Of a stretch of 64,000 nt of DNA, positions 18,642 through 26,723 are shown piece by piece (positions within the stretch are counted from its first letter, which is position 1; the number at the start of each line of letters is the position of its first letter). The DNA is taken from NCBI RefSeq assembly GCF_028681615.1, contig NZ_JAQUHV010000003.1, positions 1 through 64,000 on the forward strand, in the 5' to 3' direction. This stretch comes from Sulfuricurvum sp. (GTDB lineage Bacteria > Campylobacterota > Campylobacteria > Campylobacterales > Sulfurimonadaceae). The position numbers were made by a program, and so were the translations under genes. The notes beneath the pieces were generated by a model. That model was not told the DNA's origin and did no database searches. It saw only the letters and a list, made by a program, of their open reading frames with translations.

Positions 18642-19895
18642 TTATTTTGCCTCGAAACTGAGTTCAATCGCCTGAGTCGGCAGAGAACGGATTCCGTCTT
18701 TATCGACACTCATGATTTCATACAAATAAGTGGTATCCGGTTTGATATCCCCATCATGGAAACGAGGCTCCGTGATGTTGTTGATATCGATACTCTCACG
18801 GCTGATCCAGCTTGTCTTGGTCGTTTTGACGACTGTATAGGAGACGGTGCGCGGGTCGTTATTACTCCATTGCAATTCGACCGCTTTGTTGAGTATTTTA
18901 CCCTCATACGCGATCGGTGTTTGAGGTTTTGAGAGGGTTGATCCTTGTGTTGCTACAGGAGAGAGAGTACTTTCCAAGCCGTCTTTATCAACAGCGGTGA
19001 CTTTGTAAAAGTAGAATTTCCCGTCTTCCGTAATCTTATCGGTAAAGGTCGTTGCTTCAAGTTTTACATGATAATCAAATGATCCGTTCGGAGTGGAGGA
19101 ACGATAAATATTGTAATGGCTGAAATCGCTCAACGGACTCGGTTCCCATGTCAATGTAATCGCACGAGGGATATTGTTGGTGGCGGTAATGTTTTTGATT
19201 TCAGGCGGGAGAGGTTTGGTTACGACTTTTGTCACTTCGCTCGGTTCTGTGGAGAGTTTGTCGAATGTAACTGCTTTGATGCGATAAAAATAGACTTGGC
19301 CGTCTTTGAGATCACGGTCGATAAACTCAGCGTTCAAACGTCCTGTAATTGTGGCAATAACGTTCCATTTTTGGTCGTTTGCATCTTGGCGTTCAATCAC
19401 ATACCCGCTGATTTTTCCGTTAGGATGCGGACGCCAGAGAAGTTTCGCACTGCGCGGCATATTGCCGACAGATTGGAAAAAGCTGACCGGAGCGATCATC
19501 GGCTGCGTCGCTACGAGGAGTGTTTCACTGCCGACCGATTCGCTTCCCTCTTTGGTAAAGGATGAAAAACGGTATTGATATTGCGTTGCGGGTTTTAAAT
19601 CGTTATCCACATAATGGGTCGCAAAACGGCTGTCGACTGTAGCAATACGCTGTAATTTTTGATCCTCTGCACCCGGCGTGTTGCGATAGATATAGAGACC
19701 GTTGACTCTCGGATCTTCAATAGGTTTCCACTCAAACGCAGCCGATGTGATATCCGCGATAAATCCGTTCATAGAAGGGGTTGGAAGTGTCGAATCGATG
19801 GTTACCGTTTTTTGAGGTGCAGGTTGAGGCGCACAACCGCTAAAGAGACTCAGAGCTAAAGAGGTGCTCAATACGTATCGGATCGATGAGTGCAT
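18642..19895 (-). CDS. Lipoprotein with fibronectin type III domains
   Basis: 417 residues from the ATG at 19895, which is preceded by AAAGGA. A start six codons upstream lacks support. A lipobox (LFSGCAP) gives a membrane-anchored mature protein. About four FnIII-like units of about 95 residues follow. Each has a central Trp in the first half and Tyr-rich ends such as TQYQYRFSSFTKEGSES, QVYFYRIKAVTFDKLSTE, GKFYFYKVTAVDKDGLES and TTYLYEIMSVDKDGIRS. It is an envelope binding or scaffold protein of unknown target. It overlaps rluD by 56 bases and lies 3 bases before trmB. Confidence 0.82.
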   Translation of the reverse strand: MHSSIRYVLSTSLALSLFSGCAPQPAPQKTVTIDSTLPTPSMNGFIADITSAAFEWKPIEDPRVNGLYIYRNTPGAEDQKLQRIATVDSRFATHYVDNDLKPATQYQYRFSSFTKEGSESVGSETLLVATQPMIAPVSFFQSVGNMPRSAKLLWRPHPNGKISGYVIERQDANDQKWNVIATITGRLNAEFIDRDLKDGQVYFYRIKAVTFDKLSTEPSEVTKVVTKPLPPEIKNITATNNIPRAITLTWEPSPLSDFSHYNIYRSSTPNGSFDYHVKLEATTFTDKITEDGKFYFYKVTAVDKDGLESTLSPVATQGSTLSKPQTPIAYEGKILNKAVELQWSNNDPRTVSYTVVKTTKTSWISRESIDINNITEPRFHDGDIKPDTTYLYEIMSVDKDGIRSLPTQAIELSFEAK

Positions 19896-20817
19896 GAAAT
19901 TCCTTTGGATCAAAATGTTTATTTAAATAATCTTCCATCACCGGCCCCAAAGAAGCGGTGAAAGTCACCTTTTCATGGGTGGTAGGATGGGTAAAATAGA
20001 GTATATAGGCATGAAGCAAGATACGTTCCATCTTGTCGCTTTTCGTGTGGCTTCCGTAGAGGTGATCGCCGATGATATGACGGCTGATTGATTCCAAATG
20101 GACCCGTATTTGATGGGTTCGTCCGGTATAGAGTTTACAAACGATCAGCTCTTCCGTATCATCATGGCTGGGAAGGAGTTTGCGAAACTCGGTTTTGGCA
20201 TTTTTCCCCGTTTCGCTGATCGCCATTTTAAGACGATTATGGGTACTTCGTCCGATAGGGCGGTCGATTACGGTGACTTCTTCTTTCATCGGCGGGTTGA
20301 CGACTGCCAGATAAAAACGTCCCATCGTTTTATCCTGAAGCTGAAGGGAGAGGGCTTCGTGGGCTACGTTGTTTTTGGCGATGACCATCGCTCCGCTGGT
20401 TCCGCGGTCGAGGCGATGGACGATACCGTGACGCTCTTCGCCGCTGAGGGTTGAGAGGCTGATCCCTTTGTGTTTGAGCCAATCGACGAGAGTCGGCTCT
20501 TTGACGCTCAGTGCGGGGTGGACGGTGAGGGAACTGGGTTTATCGATAACGAGGATGTCATCGTCCTCGTACAAAATCTCGACATCAAAATCAATTTCTA
20601 AAGCGGGAGTTGATTTTTGCTCAGGGAAGATGATATAGACAGTTTGACCTTCTTTGAGTTTTAGTCCTGCTTTAGAGGTGGCTTTACCATCAACGCTAAC
20701 GCATTCCTGATCGATGAGCTGGGTGATTTGGTTACGGGTCTGTCCTAACTGCTGTGTTAAAAAAACGTCCAAACGGACTGCAGTATCGGTAGTGAAGTGA
20801 GCTTTTGCTTGTGTCAA
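19840..20817 (-). CDS. rluD: RluA/RluD-family pseudouridine synthase
   Basis: 325 residues with an N-terminal S4-like domain (VRLDVFLTQQLGQTRNQITQLIDQECVSVDGK). The catalytic domain has the HGIVHRLDRGTSGAMVIAK motif carrying the catalytic Asp, then LYTGRTHQIRVHLESISRHIIGDHLYG. Family members isomerise uridines in 23S rRNA. RluD is the closest match by architecture, but the exact site is not provable here. First gene of a six-gene operon reading to the EnvC-like gene at 14785. Confidence 0.88.
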   Translation of the reverse strand: MTQAKAHFTTDTAVRLDVFLTQQLGQTRNQITQLIDQECVSVDGKATSKAGLKLKEGQTVYIIFPEQKSTPALEIDFDVEILYEDDDILVIDKPSSLTVHPALSVKEPTLVDWLKHKGISLSTLSGEERHGIVHRLDRGTSGAMVIAKNNVAHEALSLQLQDKTMGRFYLAVVNPPMKEEVTVIDRPIGRSTHNRLKMAISETGKNAKTEFRKLLPSHDDTEELIVCKLYTGRTHQIRVHLESISRHIIGDHLYGSHTKSDKMERILLHAYILYFTHPTTHEKVTFTASLGPVMEDYLNKHFDPKEFHALIDPIRIEHLFSSESL

Positions 20818-20910
20818 AATCGGGTGCCTTTTAGTATCGTGTCTTGTAATAAATTAAAATAAAGTTCTAAACCTGCTATATGTTACAATTAGCAAAAAAT
20901 AAGGACCGTA

Positions 20911-22020
20911 GTGTTCAATATTGATCGGCGAATTTTAGCACACTTTGATTTCATAACCATTATCTTATTGATTCCCCTCATATTTACTTCAGGTTGGCTT
21001 ATTTACGAGATTCATCCGACTTTGGGACAAAAGCATTTGGTGTATGTTTCGGTCGGAATCGGTGTGTTTATTACCCTTTTTCTCCTCCCCATTAGACGGA
21101 TGCTGTGGATGATCCCCATCTTTTACTGGGTGAGTATTCTGCTTCTGATAGCCGTAGAGTTCGTAGGACATGCGAGGCTGGGGGCGAAGCGGTGGATCGA
21201 AATCCCCTTTATCCATTTTACGCTGCAGCCATCCGAGCTATTGAAACCCGCATTTGTCCTTATGCTGGCCTATCTCATCAGCCGAAACCCGCCTCCGAGG
21301 GACGGTTATGGACTGAAAGATTTTCTAAAACTCTCTTTTTTTATTCTGTTTCCTTTTATTCTGATCGCAAAAGAGCCCGATTTGGGGACGGCAACGGTGC
21401 TTGTGATGCTGGGATTCGGAATTTTATTTATTGTAGGGGTGCATTGGAAAATCTGGGTCGGTTTGATCGCAGCTTTTGTTATTTCGTTACCGCTCGTGTA
21501 TACGCAGCTGCACGACTACCAAAAACAGCGCTTGACCGATTTCGTCAGTGAAAAGCCGAGTTACCACGTCGAACAGTCGATGATTGCGGTCGGTTCCGGA
21601 GGATTTTTCGGAAAAGCCAAAGAAGATGCGACCCAAACGCAGATGAAGTTTTTACCGATTGCATCGAGTGACTTTATTTTCGCCTATGTGGTTGAACGGT
21701 TCGGATTTTTCGGTGCATTTTTACTGATATCACTGTACGCTGCGCTGATCCTCCATCTGATGATTACCGCATTTTGGACGGAGGATTATTATATCAAGGT
21801 AGTCGCAGGGGGGATATCTCTGCTGTTCTTTATCTATATGGCAGTTAATATCGCCATGACGATCGGAGTTGCTCCTGTCGTAGGGGTTCCATTACCGATG
21901 TTTAGTTACGGGGGAAGCAGCTTTGTTAATTTTATGGTTTTGTTAGCCGTAATGGAGAACCTTTTAGCCTATCGATTTCGATATCTTTACGGAGACACGG
22001 GTAAAAAAAGCTTTCTCTAA
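20911..22020 (+). CDS. rodA: Rod-shape SEDS glycosyltransferase RodA
   Basis: 369 residues, about ten membrane helices, starting at GTG 20911 after AAGGAC. SEDS-family signatures are LGAKRWIEIPFIHFTLQPSELLKP, LIAKEPDLGTATVLVMLG (the catalytic Asp loop), YHVEQSMIAVGSGGFFGK, FLPIASSDFIFAYVVERFGF and GVPLPMFSYGGSSFVNFM. SEDS proteins polymerise glycan strands from lipid II. The sequence is closer to RodA/MrdB (elongation) than FtsW by length and by QPSELLKPA. A TACAAT at 20884-20889 is a likely -10. Confidence 0.92.
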   Translation: MFNIDRRILAHFDFITIILLIPLIFTSGWLIYEIHPTLGQKHLVYVSVGIGVFITLFLLPIRRMLWMIPIFYWVSILLLIAVEFVGHARLGAKRWIEIPFIHFTLQPSELLKPAFVLMLAYLISRNPPPRDGYGLKDFLKLSFFILFPFILIAKEPDLGTATVLVMLGFGILFIVGVHWKIWVGLIAAFVISLPLVYTQLHDYQKQRLTDFVSEKPSYHVEQSMIAVGSGGFFGKAKEDATQTQMKFLPIASSDFIFAYVVERFGFFGAFLLISLYAALILHLMITAFWTEDYYIKVVAGGISLLFFIYMAVNIAMTIGVAPVVGVPLPMFSYGGSSFVNFMVLLAVMENLLAYRFRYLYGDTGKKSFL

Positions 22021-22032
22021 TTTAAGAGCGTT

Positions 22033-22038
22033 TATAAT
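22033..22038 (+). promoter_or_regulatory. -10 box of the tRNA promoter
   Basis: TATAAT 16 bases before the mature 5' end of the tRNA, between rodA and the tRNA. A small GAGCG/CGCTC inverted repeat surrounds it. Confidence 0.45.
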
Positions 22039-22054
22039 GGCGCTCCTCAAATAC

Positions 22055-22130
22055 GGGTCAATAGTTCAGTGGTTAGAGCCCCCCGCTCATAACGGGGTTG
22101 TCGCAGGTTCAAATCCTGCTTGACCCACCA
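22055..22130 (+). tRNA. tRNA with CAU anticodon (tRNA-Ile2 or elongator tRNA-Met)
   Basis: 76 bases with a full cloverleaf. The acceptor stem GGGTCAA pairs with TTGACCC, followed by A and an encoded CCA. The anticodon stem CCCCG/CGGGG encloses the loop CTCATAA, and the T-stem GCAGG/CCTGC encloses TTCAAAT. The first base pair is G-C, so it is not the initiator. The D-loop AGTGGTTAGAGC and loop CTCATAA resemble the lysidine-modified tRNA-Ile(CAU), but elongator Met cannot be excluded from the sequence alone. Confidence 0.95.
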
Positions 22131-22251
22131 CATATATTCAAATCTTCCAAAAATAATGCAAATTATGTATAAGGTTTTAGCAGAAAAATTTTCAATTTTC
22201 AGCATGTCAAAAAACCTCATTTTTTGATTTCCGCACATTTTTTTATTCCGA

Positions 22252-22327
22252 AAGTGTTTTTCGTATGGATTCTTGCAGCTTTTTTGGCTTTAAAAGTAGG
22301 GTAAGGGAGAGTATACGAAAAACACTT
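22252..22327. repeat. 76-bp segment with perfect 15-bp terminal inverted repeats
   Basis: AAGTGTTTTTCGTAT at 22252-22266 is repeated in exact inverse at 22313-22327. The right arm ends in the ACTT that directly abuts the first insertion element. It could be a small non-autonomous mobile element, the end of a decayed element, or a hairpin that served as the insertion target. Confidence 0.5.
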
Positions 22328-24111
22328 GAGACTGTGAAAGAACCCTATAAATTTCAGACTGATTTAGCTTTGAAATCTGAAAAATCATATCTAAACCTAT
22401 TGTTTTGAAGAATTTGTACTAAAACAGCCCAAATCTCAATAGATACAGCAATATGCAATGCTATTTCAGCCTTTATGGCATCAATATTTTCATTGTTTTT
22501 CAATGAATTCATCAGTTTTCTGAACAAGTTCGGCCCAATTAAATTGAGTATGCGTCTGAAGTTGTATATGAACATAATCAAAGCATTTTCACCTGAAACT
22601 TTTTCTATGCCTCTAACAAGAAAGTGTGACCAGCCCAGTGTCTGTTTGGTTGTACCGAAAGGGTGTTCGCAAATGGCAGCTCTTTTATTGATGACGTTTT
22701 TAGCTTGGGCGGTTTGCATCATCCGAGCATGCTCTTTAACGGTTTGGTAATATTCTGAAATAGATATTTTTTTAAATCTTGATTTGTCCGGGATACATTG
22801 GCTTCGGATCGGGCAGGCGCTACAGCTTTTTATGGCAGCACCATAGAAATAATATCGTGTATCGTCTTGTCCTATTTGTACGGCAGTGCTTTTGTGCAAC
22901 TCTTTTTGATTAGGACAGATAAATAAATCGTTTGATGGATCATAGGTAAACGCATCTTGAGGAAAAAATCCTTTTTTCTCGCGTCCTTTCTGCTTGTCTG
23001 GAATACTCAAATAGGGGGTAATGTTCTCTTTCTTACAATTATTGACTTGTTTTCCGCCATAATAACCGGCATCGGCAACGACGTTTAAATGATCTTGATC
23101 CAATATGGCTTTAGCCTCTTTTGCCATTGGATAGAGCTGATGATAATCTTGTCCTTCTGAGCTGACCTCTGTTGCTACGATAAGTTTGTACTTACTGTCA
23201 ACAGCGATTTGACTGTTGTAAGCCATGAGATTATGGCTGGGCTTAACCATTTTTTTAGCATCAGGATCGGTTCTATTGTATTGAGTGACACCCATCTTTT
23301 CGAGCAATGCCAGATCCTTATCGAGTTTGGCCTTTTTCGTTTTCATCTTGGAGAGATAATTCACTGTCGGTTTCAACGGCTGTTCTGTTTTGTCAGAATT
23401 ATCGGAAAAATTCAGTGCGTTGAGATACTCATCGATATTTTCATCGATTTTGGCTAAATCACTCACAACATTTTTTTTGCTAATCAATTGATTTTTAGAA
23501 GCATTCGCTCTTAAAAAAGCTCCATCAATCGCTACAAGCTCACCCGTAACTAAATCTATATCCCTGCACAATAAAACGAACTCTCGAAACACCTTTTTAA
23601 GGGCTTTGCTGTTTTCTTTTCGAAAATTGGCAATTGTTTTATAGCTCGGTTGCAAGCCGGCACAGAGCCACATCATTTCGATATTACGTTTTATTTCAAC
23701 TTCCAACCGTCTTGAACTGCGTACTTTATTTAGATAACCATAGATATAAATCTTGAGCAATAGTTTTGGATGGTAGGCCGGTTGTCCATCGGATGAATTT
23801 AATGCAGCCTTGGTAAACCCTAATTCAATCATATCAAGCATCTCAACATAATCCTCTATCGCTCTGACAGGATTATCCACACTTACATACTCATCAATAC
23901 TTGGTGGAAAGAACATTTGCTGCTTCCGATTTTCACCTTCTTTGTAAAGATTGCCCATTTTATCTCAACCCTATATAAAGCCCTAAATATAGCCATTTTA
24001 GTGGGAAAATTGTAGCATTTAAAAGGTTTAAAACAGGTTATTTTATGGGAATACAGATGCTGCTTTATGCACGTATTTCAAGTTGCTTTTAGAAAGTTTT
24101 TTCACAGTCTC
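22328..24111 (-). mobile_element. IS1182-type insertion sequence, copy 1
   Basis: 1784 bp, bounded by imperfect inverted repeats: GAGACTGTGAAAGAAC at the left and, reading inward from the right, GAGACTGTGAAAAAAC. ACTT flanks it on both sides (22324-22327 and 24112-24115), a plausible 4-bp target duplication. It holds a single transposase gene on the minus strand and no passenger gene. The sequence appears identical to copy 2, 1788 bp downstream. Confidence 0.88.
22354..23958 (-). CDS. IS1182-family transposase, copy 1
   Basis: 534 residues. The N-terminal half has the DUF772-like segment (FFPPSIDEYVSVDNPVRAIEDYVE...HPKLLLKIYIYGYLNKVRSSRRLE). The DDE catalytic residues are visible as AIDGAFLRANASKN, VADAGYYGGKQVNN and CEHPFGTTKQTLGW. 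A Cys-rich insertion (CSACPIRSQCIPDK) precedes the Glu. The frame is complete with no stop or shift, so the enzyme is probably functional. The protein is identical to that of copy 2. Confidence 0.93.
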   Translation of the reverse strand: MGNLYKEGENRKQQMFFPPSIDEYVSVDNPVRAIEDYVEMLDMIELGFTKAALNSSDGQPAYHPKLLLKIYIYGYLNKVRSSRRLEVEIKRNIEMMWLCAGLQPSYKTIANFRKENSKALKKVFREFVLLCRDIDLVTGELVAIDGAFLRANASKNQLISKKNVVSDLAKIDENIDEYLNALNFSDNSDKTEQPLKPTVNYLSKMKTKKAKLDKDLALLEKMGVTQYNRTDPDAKKMVKPSHNLMAYNSQIAVDSKYKLIVATEVSSEGQDYHQLYPMAKEAKAILDQDHLNVVADAGYYGGKQVNNCKKENITPYLSIPDKQKGREKKGFFPQDAFTYDPSNDLFICPNQKELHKSTAVQIGQDDTRYYFYGAAIKSCSACPIRSQCIPDKSRFKKISISEYYQTVKEHARMMQTAQAKNVINKRAAICEHPFGTTKQTLGWSHFLVRGIEKVSGENALIMFIYNFRRILNLIGPNLFRKLMNSLKNNENIDAIKAEIALHIAVSIEIWAVLVQILQNNRFRYDFSDFKAKSV

Positions 24112-24115
24112 ACTT

Positions 24116-25899
24116 GAGACTGTGAAAGAACCCTATAAATTTCAGACTGATTTAGCTTTGAAATCTGAAAAATCATATCTAAACCTATTGTTTTGAAGAA
24201 TTTGTACTAAAACAGCCCAAATCTCAATAGATACAGCAATATGCAATGCTATTTCAGCCTTTATGGCATCAATATTTTCATTGTTTTTCAATGAATTCAT
24301 CAGTTTTCTGAACAAGTTCGGCCCAATTAAATTGAGTATGCGTCTGAAGTTGTATATGAACATAATCAAAGCATTTTCACCTGAAACTTTTTCTATGCCT
24401 CTAACAAGAAAGTGTGACCAGCCCAGTGTCTGTTTGGTTGTACCGAAAGGGTGTTCGCAAATGGCAGCTCTTTTATTGATGACGTTTTTAGCTTGGGCGG
24501 TTTGCATCATCCGAGCATGCTCTTTAACGGTTTGGTAATATTCTGAAATAGATATTTTTTTAAATCTTGATTTGTCCGGGATACATTGGCTTCGGATCGG
24601 GCAGGCGCTACAGCTTTTTATGGCAGCACCATAGAAATAATATCGTGTATCGTCTTGTCCTATTTGTACGGCAGTGCTTTTGTGCAACTCTTTTTGATTA
24701 GGACAGATAAATAAATCGTTTGATGGATCATAGGTAAACGCATCTTGAGGAAAAAATCCTTTTTTCTCGCGTCCTTTCTGCTTGTCTGGAATACTCAAAT
24801 AGGGGGTAATGTTCTCTTTCTTACAATTATTGACTTGTTTTCCGCCATAATAACCGGCATCGGCAACGACGTTTAAATGATCTTGATCCAATATGGCTTT
24901 AGCCTCTTTTGCCATTGGATAGAGCTGATGATAATCTTGTCCTTCTGAGCTGACCTCTGTTGCTACGATAAGTTTGTACTTACTGTCAACAGCGATTTGA
25001 CTGTTGTAAGCCATGAGATTATGGCTGGGCTTAACCATTTTTTTAGCATCAGGATCGGTTCTATTGTATTGAGTGACACCCATCTTTTCGAGCAATGCCA
25101 GATCCTTATCGAGTTTGGCCTTTTTCGTTTTCATCTTGGAGAGATAATTCACTGTCGGTTTCAACGGCTGTTCTGTTTTGTCAGAATTATCGGAAAAATT
25201 CAGTGCGTTGAGATACTCATCGATATTTTCATCGATTTTGGCTAAATCACTCACAACATTTTTTTTGCTAATCAATTGATTTTTAGAAGCATTCGCTCTT
25301 AAAAAAGCTCCATCAATCGCTACAAGCTCACCCGTAACTAAATCTATATCCCTGCACAATAAAACGAACTCTCGAAACACCTTTTTAAGGGCTTTGCTGT
25401 TTTCTTTTCGAAAATTGGCAATTGTTTTATAGCTCGGTTGCAAGCCGGCACAGAGCCACATCATTTCGATATTACGTTTTATTTCAACTTCCAACCGTCT
25501 TGAACTGCGTACTTTATTTAGATAACCATAGATATAAATCTTGAGCAATAGTTTTGGATGGTAGGCCGGTTGTCCATCGGATGAATTTAATGCAGCCTTG
25601 GTAAACCCTAATTCAATCATATCAAGCATCTCAACATAATCCTCTATCGCTCTGACAGGATTATCCACACTTACATACTCATCAATACTTGGTGGAAAGA
25701 ACATTTGCTGCTTCCGATTTTCACCTTCTTTGTAAAGATTGCCCATTTTATCTCAACCCTATATAAAGCCCTAAATATAGCCATTTTAGTGGGAAAATTG
25801 TAGCATTTAAAAGGTTTAAAACAGGTTATTTTATGGGAATACAGATGCTGCTTTATGCACGTATTTCAAGTTGCTTTTAGAAAGTTTTTTCACAGTCTC
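24116..25899 (-). mobile_element. IS1182-type insertion sequence, copy 2 (direct tandem)
   Basis: 1784 bp in the same orientation as copy 1, separated from it by only ACTT (24112-24115) and followed by ACTT again (25900-25903). The same terminal inverted repeats are present. Two intact copies sharing one 4-bp junction form a tandem dimer. It may have arisen by insertion into the end of an existing copy, or by recombination. Confidence 0.88.
24142..25746 (-). CDS. IS1182-family transposase, copy 2
   Basis: 534 residues, residue-for-residue the same as the transposase of copy 1, with the same DDE triad contexts (AIDGAF, VADAGYYGG, CEHPFG). Complete identity means very recent duplication or ongoing gene conversion. 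It is transcribed away from the two-component genes at 26.0 kb. Confidence 0.93.
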   Translation of the reverse strand: MGNLYKEGENRKQQMFFPPSIDEYVSVDNPVRAIEDYVEMLDMIELGFTKAALNSSDGQPAYHPKLLLKIYIYGYLNKVRSSRRLEVEIKRNIEMMWLCAGLQPSYKTIANFRKENSKALKKVFREFVLLCRDIDLVTGELVAIDGAFLRANASKNQLISKKNVVSDLAKIDENIDEYLNALNFSDNSDKTEQPLKPTVNYLSKMKTKKAKLDKDLALLEKMGVTQYNRTDPDAKKMVKPSHNLMAYNSQIAVDSKYKLIVATEVSSEGQDYHQLYPMAKEAKAILDQDHLNVVADAGYYGGKQVNNCKKENITPYLSIPDKQKGREKKGFFPQDAFTYDPSNDLFICPNQKELHKSTAVQIGQDDTRYYFYGAAIKSCSACPIRSQCIPDKSRFKKISISEYYQTVKEHARMMQTAQAKNVINKRAAICEHPFGTTKQTLGWSHFLVRGIEKVSGENALIMFIYNFRRILNLIGPNLFRKLMNSLKNNENIDAIKAEIALHIAVSIEIWAVLVQILQNNRFRYDFSDFKAKSV

Positions 25900-25901
25900 A
25901 C

Positions 25902-26006
25902 TTGTTTATCGACACGAAACCATTTTATGATGAAACCTCTGCTTTGGATGTTTTTTCGGAGCATTTATCTTTTGTTCCACGTTACAGCCTGCTGTCAACT
26001 CCATAA
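25902..26006 (+). pseudogene. C-terminal remnant of a gene cut by the insertion elements
   Basis: Directly after the right end of IS copy 2, a frame of 34 codons is open from the junction to a TAA at 26004. It reads FIDTKPFYDETSALDVFSEH followed by LSFVPRYSLLSTP, has no start codon of its own, and looks like a normal soluble protein end. I do not recognise the family. The matching 5' part is not visible left of copy 1, so a deletion probably accompanied the insertion. Confidence 0.45.
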
Positions 26007-26013
26007 TTTGGGT

Positions 26014-26019
26014 TATAAT
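26014..26019 (+). promoter_or_regulatory. -10 box for the two-component operon
   Basis: TATAAT 20 bases before the preferred start codon of the response regulator (26040). The resulting transcript would begin near 26026, which supports the start at 26040 rather than 26025. Confidence 0.5.
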
Positions 26020-26039
26020 TATGCATGAAAAGGACACGA

Positions 26040-26720
26040 ATGATAAGCATTGTAATTGTAGAAGACGAGATACTCGTTGCCCACTTTATGTCTGAATTGT
26101 TGAAAAAAATGGGGTGTAATGTTGTTAAAATTATCCATAAATTTGACAACGCAATCGAAACAATCAGCCAAATTCGTCCCGATATTTTATTGCTTGATAT
26201 TAATCTTGGTACCAAAGAGACAAAAACAGCGGGTATTACGATAGCCGAAGCACTCAAAGATCACAATATATTAACCATTTTTATTACTGCCTACAGTGAT
26301 GAGAGAATCGTTAAAGATGCGTTAATGCAAAATCCAGAAAATTACATCATCAAGCCTTTTACCGAAGAGTCCATCAAAATTTCTATCCAACTTGCACTCA
26401 ATAAACTTCAACGCAGATCCGAAGAGACGGTTTCATTCAAGTTATGTCAAGAATATGCTTTTAATGCAAAGTCGAAATATGTAATGTATGGTGACGATAA
26501 AATCTTTTTGACCTCTACTGAACTGTCCGCATTAGAATTATTATGCGATAGATCCAATAAAATTATTACCCATGAAGAACTTCAAAATTCTATCTGGGAG
26601 TTTAAATCGGTATCCAGTTCAACCGTGCGTGAATTATTTTCAAGACTGCGTAAGAAAATACCCTGTTTAAAAATTCAAAATCATGCAGGCATAGGATACG
26701 AACTTATCCTTAGAGGATAA
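26040..26720 (+). CDS. OmpR-type response regulator
   Basis: 226 residues from ATG 26040 (AAAAGGA six bases upstream); an ATG at 26025 is also in frame. Receiver domain residues 1-120: acidic pair in VEDE, phosphoacceptor Asp53 in LLLDINLG, Thr/Ser switch in FITAYSDE, Lys in YIIKPFTEES. Residues about 135-226 are a winged-helix Trans_reg_C domain (LTSTELSALELLCDRSNKIITHEELQ ... VRELFSRLRKKI...GIGYELIL). Three bases separate it from the kinase gene. Its likely target is the giant gene at 28.7 kb, which has an 11-bp-phased repeat upstream. Confidence 0.9.
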   Translation: MISIVIVEDEILVAHFMSELLKKMGCNVVKIIHKFDNAIETISQIRPDILLLDINLGTKETKTAGITIAEALKDHNILTIFITAYSDERIVKDALMQNPENYIIKPFTEESIKISIQLALNKLQRRSEETVSFKLCQEYAFNAKSKYVMYGDDKIFLTSTELSALELLCDRSNKIITHEELQNSIWEFKSVSSSTVRELFSRLRKKIPCLKIQNHAGIGYELILRG

Positions 26721-26723
26721 TGT

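Noticed and set aside
22055-22130. Initiator tRNA-fMet
   Set aside because: The first acceptor pair is G-C and the anticodon stem lacks the three G-C pairs in the initiator order, so it is an elongator or the Ile2 type.
22328-25899. Compound transposon made of the two IS copies
   Set aside because: Only ACTT lies between the copies, so there is no passenger segment. It is a tandem dimer.
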